Below are positions 62,392-64,000 of a DNA stretch of 64,000 nucleotides, piece by piece. Within the stretch, counting starts at the first letter, position 1; every line of letters starts with the position of its first letter. A program made the position numbers and the translations under genes. Under the pieces are notes generated by a model. The model ran no database searches and was not told where the DNA came from. It was given only the letters and a program-made list of their open reading frames with translations. The DNA is from Pontibacter sp. E15-1 (GTDB taxonomy: Bacteria; Bacteroidota; Bacteroidia; Cytophagales; Hymenobacteraceae), in contig NZ_JAKVIR010000003.1 of the NCBI RefSeq assembly GCF_022601975.1, forward strand, positions 62,001 to 126,000. Reading direction: 5' to 3'.

Positions 62392-62415
62392 TATAGGCAT
62401 TCGCCTATGTTTTAC
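62392..62415 (+). terminator. Possible terminator of the permease gene
   Basis: Stem ATAGGC with GCCTAT (62393-62398 and 62403-62408) and a short GTTTTA tail. Weak, but the only hairpin in the 168-base gap after the permease stop. Confidence 0.35.
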
Positions 62416-62496
62416 AGGCATCCGTCCTGCTCTTTAGCCAGCCCGGCGAAAAGGGGGTTTCTTCATAGGAATTAAGACCTAATAAGGTTAGATTTG

Positions 62497-64000
62497 ATGC
62501 CTCAAACTGTTTTTGGCATGAAAGTCTACACCACACAGCCGTTTCAGGTTATTTACTCGCTCTTCGAGCACGAATACCTGGGGTATCTGTTTGAATCTTT
62601 CGTGGTGCAGGTCAATTCCAAAGGCCAGCTTACGTTACAGCACCAGAACATCTCCTCAAAAAACGCGGACGAGTTTGCCTCCCGCCTCGACCCCGACGAT
62701 TTCAGGCTCATCAACCTGATCGATCAGATCCAGCAGGACGCTGTGCTCAAGCGTTTCTCGTCGAAGCGCATGACCCCCGTGGATTTCTTCCTGAAGGTAT
62801 ACGACCCGGAGAAGGGCGACAAGGCGCTGCAGGAAACCATCAGCCACCATATACAGGGGCGCATGGGCAAGGTGCTGGACCTGCTCCGGCACAACAAGAT
62901 GACCTTTATCATGGGCAAAGACGGCGAGCCTACCTGGAAGCGCATCCAGATTGCCCCCGAAAAGGCGACGGTGCTGTTCCATTTCATGCGCAACACCGAC
63001 AACACGCATTACTTCCCGACGATAAAATACGAGGGCCTGAAGCTGGATTTCCAGTACCGGAACGCCTCCCTGATCTGCTATGAGCCTGCCTGGCTGATGG
63101 TGAACGACGTGGTGTACAGCTTCGAGAAAGAGGTGGACGGCAAAAAGCTGCAGCCCTTCCTCAACAAGCGCTTTATCGTGGTGCCCCGCTCGGTGGAGGA
63201 GAACTACTACCGCAAGTTCGTGGCCCCGCTGGTAGAGTCGTTCGACGTGCACGCCAAAGGCTTCGCTATTCAGGCGGAGCGCTACGAGCCAAGCCCCTGC
63301 CTGACCTTTTCGGAGATTTCGGCCGCAGAGGCGGCTCCCGTGGCAAAGGCAGGCGAGGCCAGGGCCGAGCGCGGCATGCTGTCATCCGGCAAAATTCGCT
63401 TTGAGCTCTCGTTTATGTATGGCACCTACATGGTGCACACCCAGGCGGCGGGCAAGCGCATCAGCGTGAGCATGGAGAAAACAGCGGACTCCTACATCTT
63501 CCACAAACTCATGCGCGACCTGAGCCACGAGAAAACATTCACGAAGGAGCTGCAAAAGCGCGGGCTGGAGGTGAAGAACGGGCAGGCCATGCTGGAGAAA
63601 AGCGACGCCTTTGCGTGGCTGAGCAATAACCTGTCGGCGCTGGAGGCGCAGGGCTTCGCGGTGCGGCAGCTGGCCCAAAGCGGCAAGAACTACTTTATCG
63701 GGGAGATCACACTGGAGGTGGGCATCACGGAGAAAAACGACTGGTTCGACATCTACGGCACGGTGCGCTTCGGCGAGTTCACGATCCCGTTCATCCGGCT
63801 CAAAAACCACATCCTCACCAAAAACAGCGAGTTTCTGCTGCCCAATGGGCAGGTGGCTATTATACCCGAGGAGTGGTTTACGCAGTATATCGAGCTGTTT
63901 GCCTTTTCGGAGGGCGACGACCAGCTGACGCTGAAGAAGCACCACATGGCCTTGGTGAACGACCTGGAGCAGGGCAACCTGGCCACCGTCACCATGTCGC
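62497..64000 (+). CDS. SNF2-family helicase-like protein, N-terminal part (cut by window end)
   Basis: An open frame from ATG 62497 (or 62518, KVYTTQPFQVIYSLFEHEYL) runs to the window edge for over 500 codons with no stop. The N-terminus (SLFEHEYLGYLFESFVVQVN, QHQNISSKNADEF) is the accessory domain that precedes the SNF2/RapA-type helicase core in Bacteroidota; the Walker motifs would come after the edge. Such proteins remodel nucleoprotein or RNA polymerase complexes. The assignment rests on the N-terminal wording only. Confidence 0.8.
   Translation, partial: MPQTVFGMKVYTTQPFQVIYSLFEHEYLGYLFESFVVQVNSKGQLTLQHQNISSKNADEFASRLDPDDFRLINLIDQIQQDAVLKRFSSKRMTPVDFFLKVYDPEKGDKALQETISHHIQGRMGKVLDLLRHNKMTFIMGKDGEPTWKRIQIAPEKATVLFHFMRNTDNTHYFPTIKYEGLKLDFQYRNASLICYEPAWLMVNDVVYSFEKEVDGKKLQPFLNKRFIVVPRSVEENYYRKFVAPLVESFDVHAKGFAIQAERYEPSPCLTFSEISAAEAAPVAKAGEARAERGMLSSGKIRFELSFMYGTYMVHTQAAGKRISVSMEKTADSYIFHKLMRDLSHEKTFTKELQKRGLEVKNGQAMLEKSDAFAWLSNNLSALEAQGFAVRQLAQSGKNYFIGEITLEVGITEKNDWFDIYGTVRFGEFTIPFIRLKNHILTKNSEFLLPNGQVAIIPEEWFTQYIELFAFSEGDDQLTLKKHHMALVNDLEQGNLATVTMS

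Noticed and set aside
1..64000. CRISPR arrays, tRNA/rRNA genes, IS transposases, prophage genes
   Set aside because: I looked for regular spaced repeats, tRNA T-loop text and transposase or phage motifs and found none; the repeats present are dispersed palindromes, not arrays.

Overview
The window looks like a chromosome segment of a Bacteroidota bacterium of the order Cytophagales, most like Pontibacter and other Hymenobacteraceae. The evidence is type IX secretion parts (a GldJ-type lipoprotein, a PorP/SprF protein), two secreted proteins with type IX sorting tails, several families that are mainly Bacteroidota (DUF4175, DUF4105-like, DUF6970-like, a small-protein family mislabelled phosphoribosylpyrophosphate synthetase), few Shine-Dalgarno sites, and roughly 50-55% G+C. 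The genus is inference. I saw no rRNA, tRNA, CRISPR array, transposase or intact prophage.

Layout. 1-1081 has no convincing gene but holds a repeat element and a perfect 25-bp hairpin. 1082-9766 (minus) is a long housekeeping run: DUF4175 protein, RsbW-like ATPase, YbeY, MnmG, a methyltransferase and a lipoprotein. A perfect ParB-binding parS site lies just upstream of mnmG. 9841-16160 has exonuclease III, a CMD-family protein, ComF, a second methyltransferase, a DUF4265-like protein, GldJ and PorP/SprF. 16303-22909 has an AsmA-like giant, DinB, diacylglycerol kinase, MsrB, a PhnA-like protein and RlmF. 23210-27555 is a regulatory and accessory stretch: two membrane-protein operons sharing one operator-like palindrome with a winged-helix regulator, then cupin, VOC and HxlR genes.

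27732-29348 is a strongly AT-rich two-gene cassette of unknown function, preceded by three stacked inverted repeats. It is the best candidate here for an undescribed system. 29566-31136 is a secreted-protein gene broken by a frame change. 31385-43425 holds fumarase, a CHASE/PAS histidine kinase, RadA, a LacI-type regulator, a baeRF-like protein, a radical SAM/SPASM protein and an MscS channel. 43504-49846 holds small proteins, an inositol-phosphatase-like enzyme, a DUF4105-like protein, RsmI, a pterin dehydratase, a stress-type SDR with two hydrophilin-like proteins, and a phosphoesterase. 49924-55042 has two divergent type IX cargo proteins around an 870-bp AT-rich gap. 55214-64000 has GlyA, TatC, RpiB, a GT-C-like membrane protein, RbfA, a methyltransferase, a LolE-type permease and a SNF2-family protein cut by the window end.

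Non-coding signals. At least three families of dispersed inverted-repeat elements occupy gene gaps. The clearest is a REPIN-like element in three copies, each with two 14-bp near-palindromes at a constant 69-70 bp span. The word GGTATA/TATACC is strikingly common on both strands. Strong A/T-flanked hairpins serve as terminators, one of them a perfect 62-bp palindrome. Counts and compositions given here are by eye.
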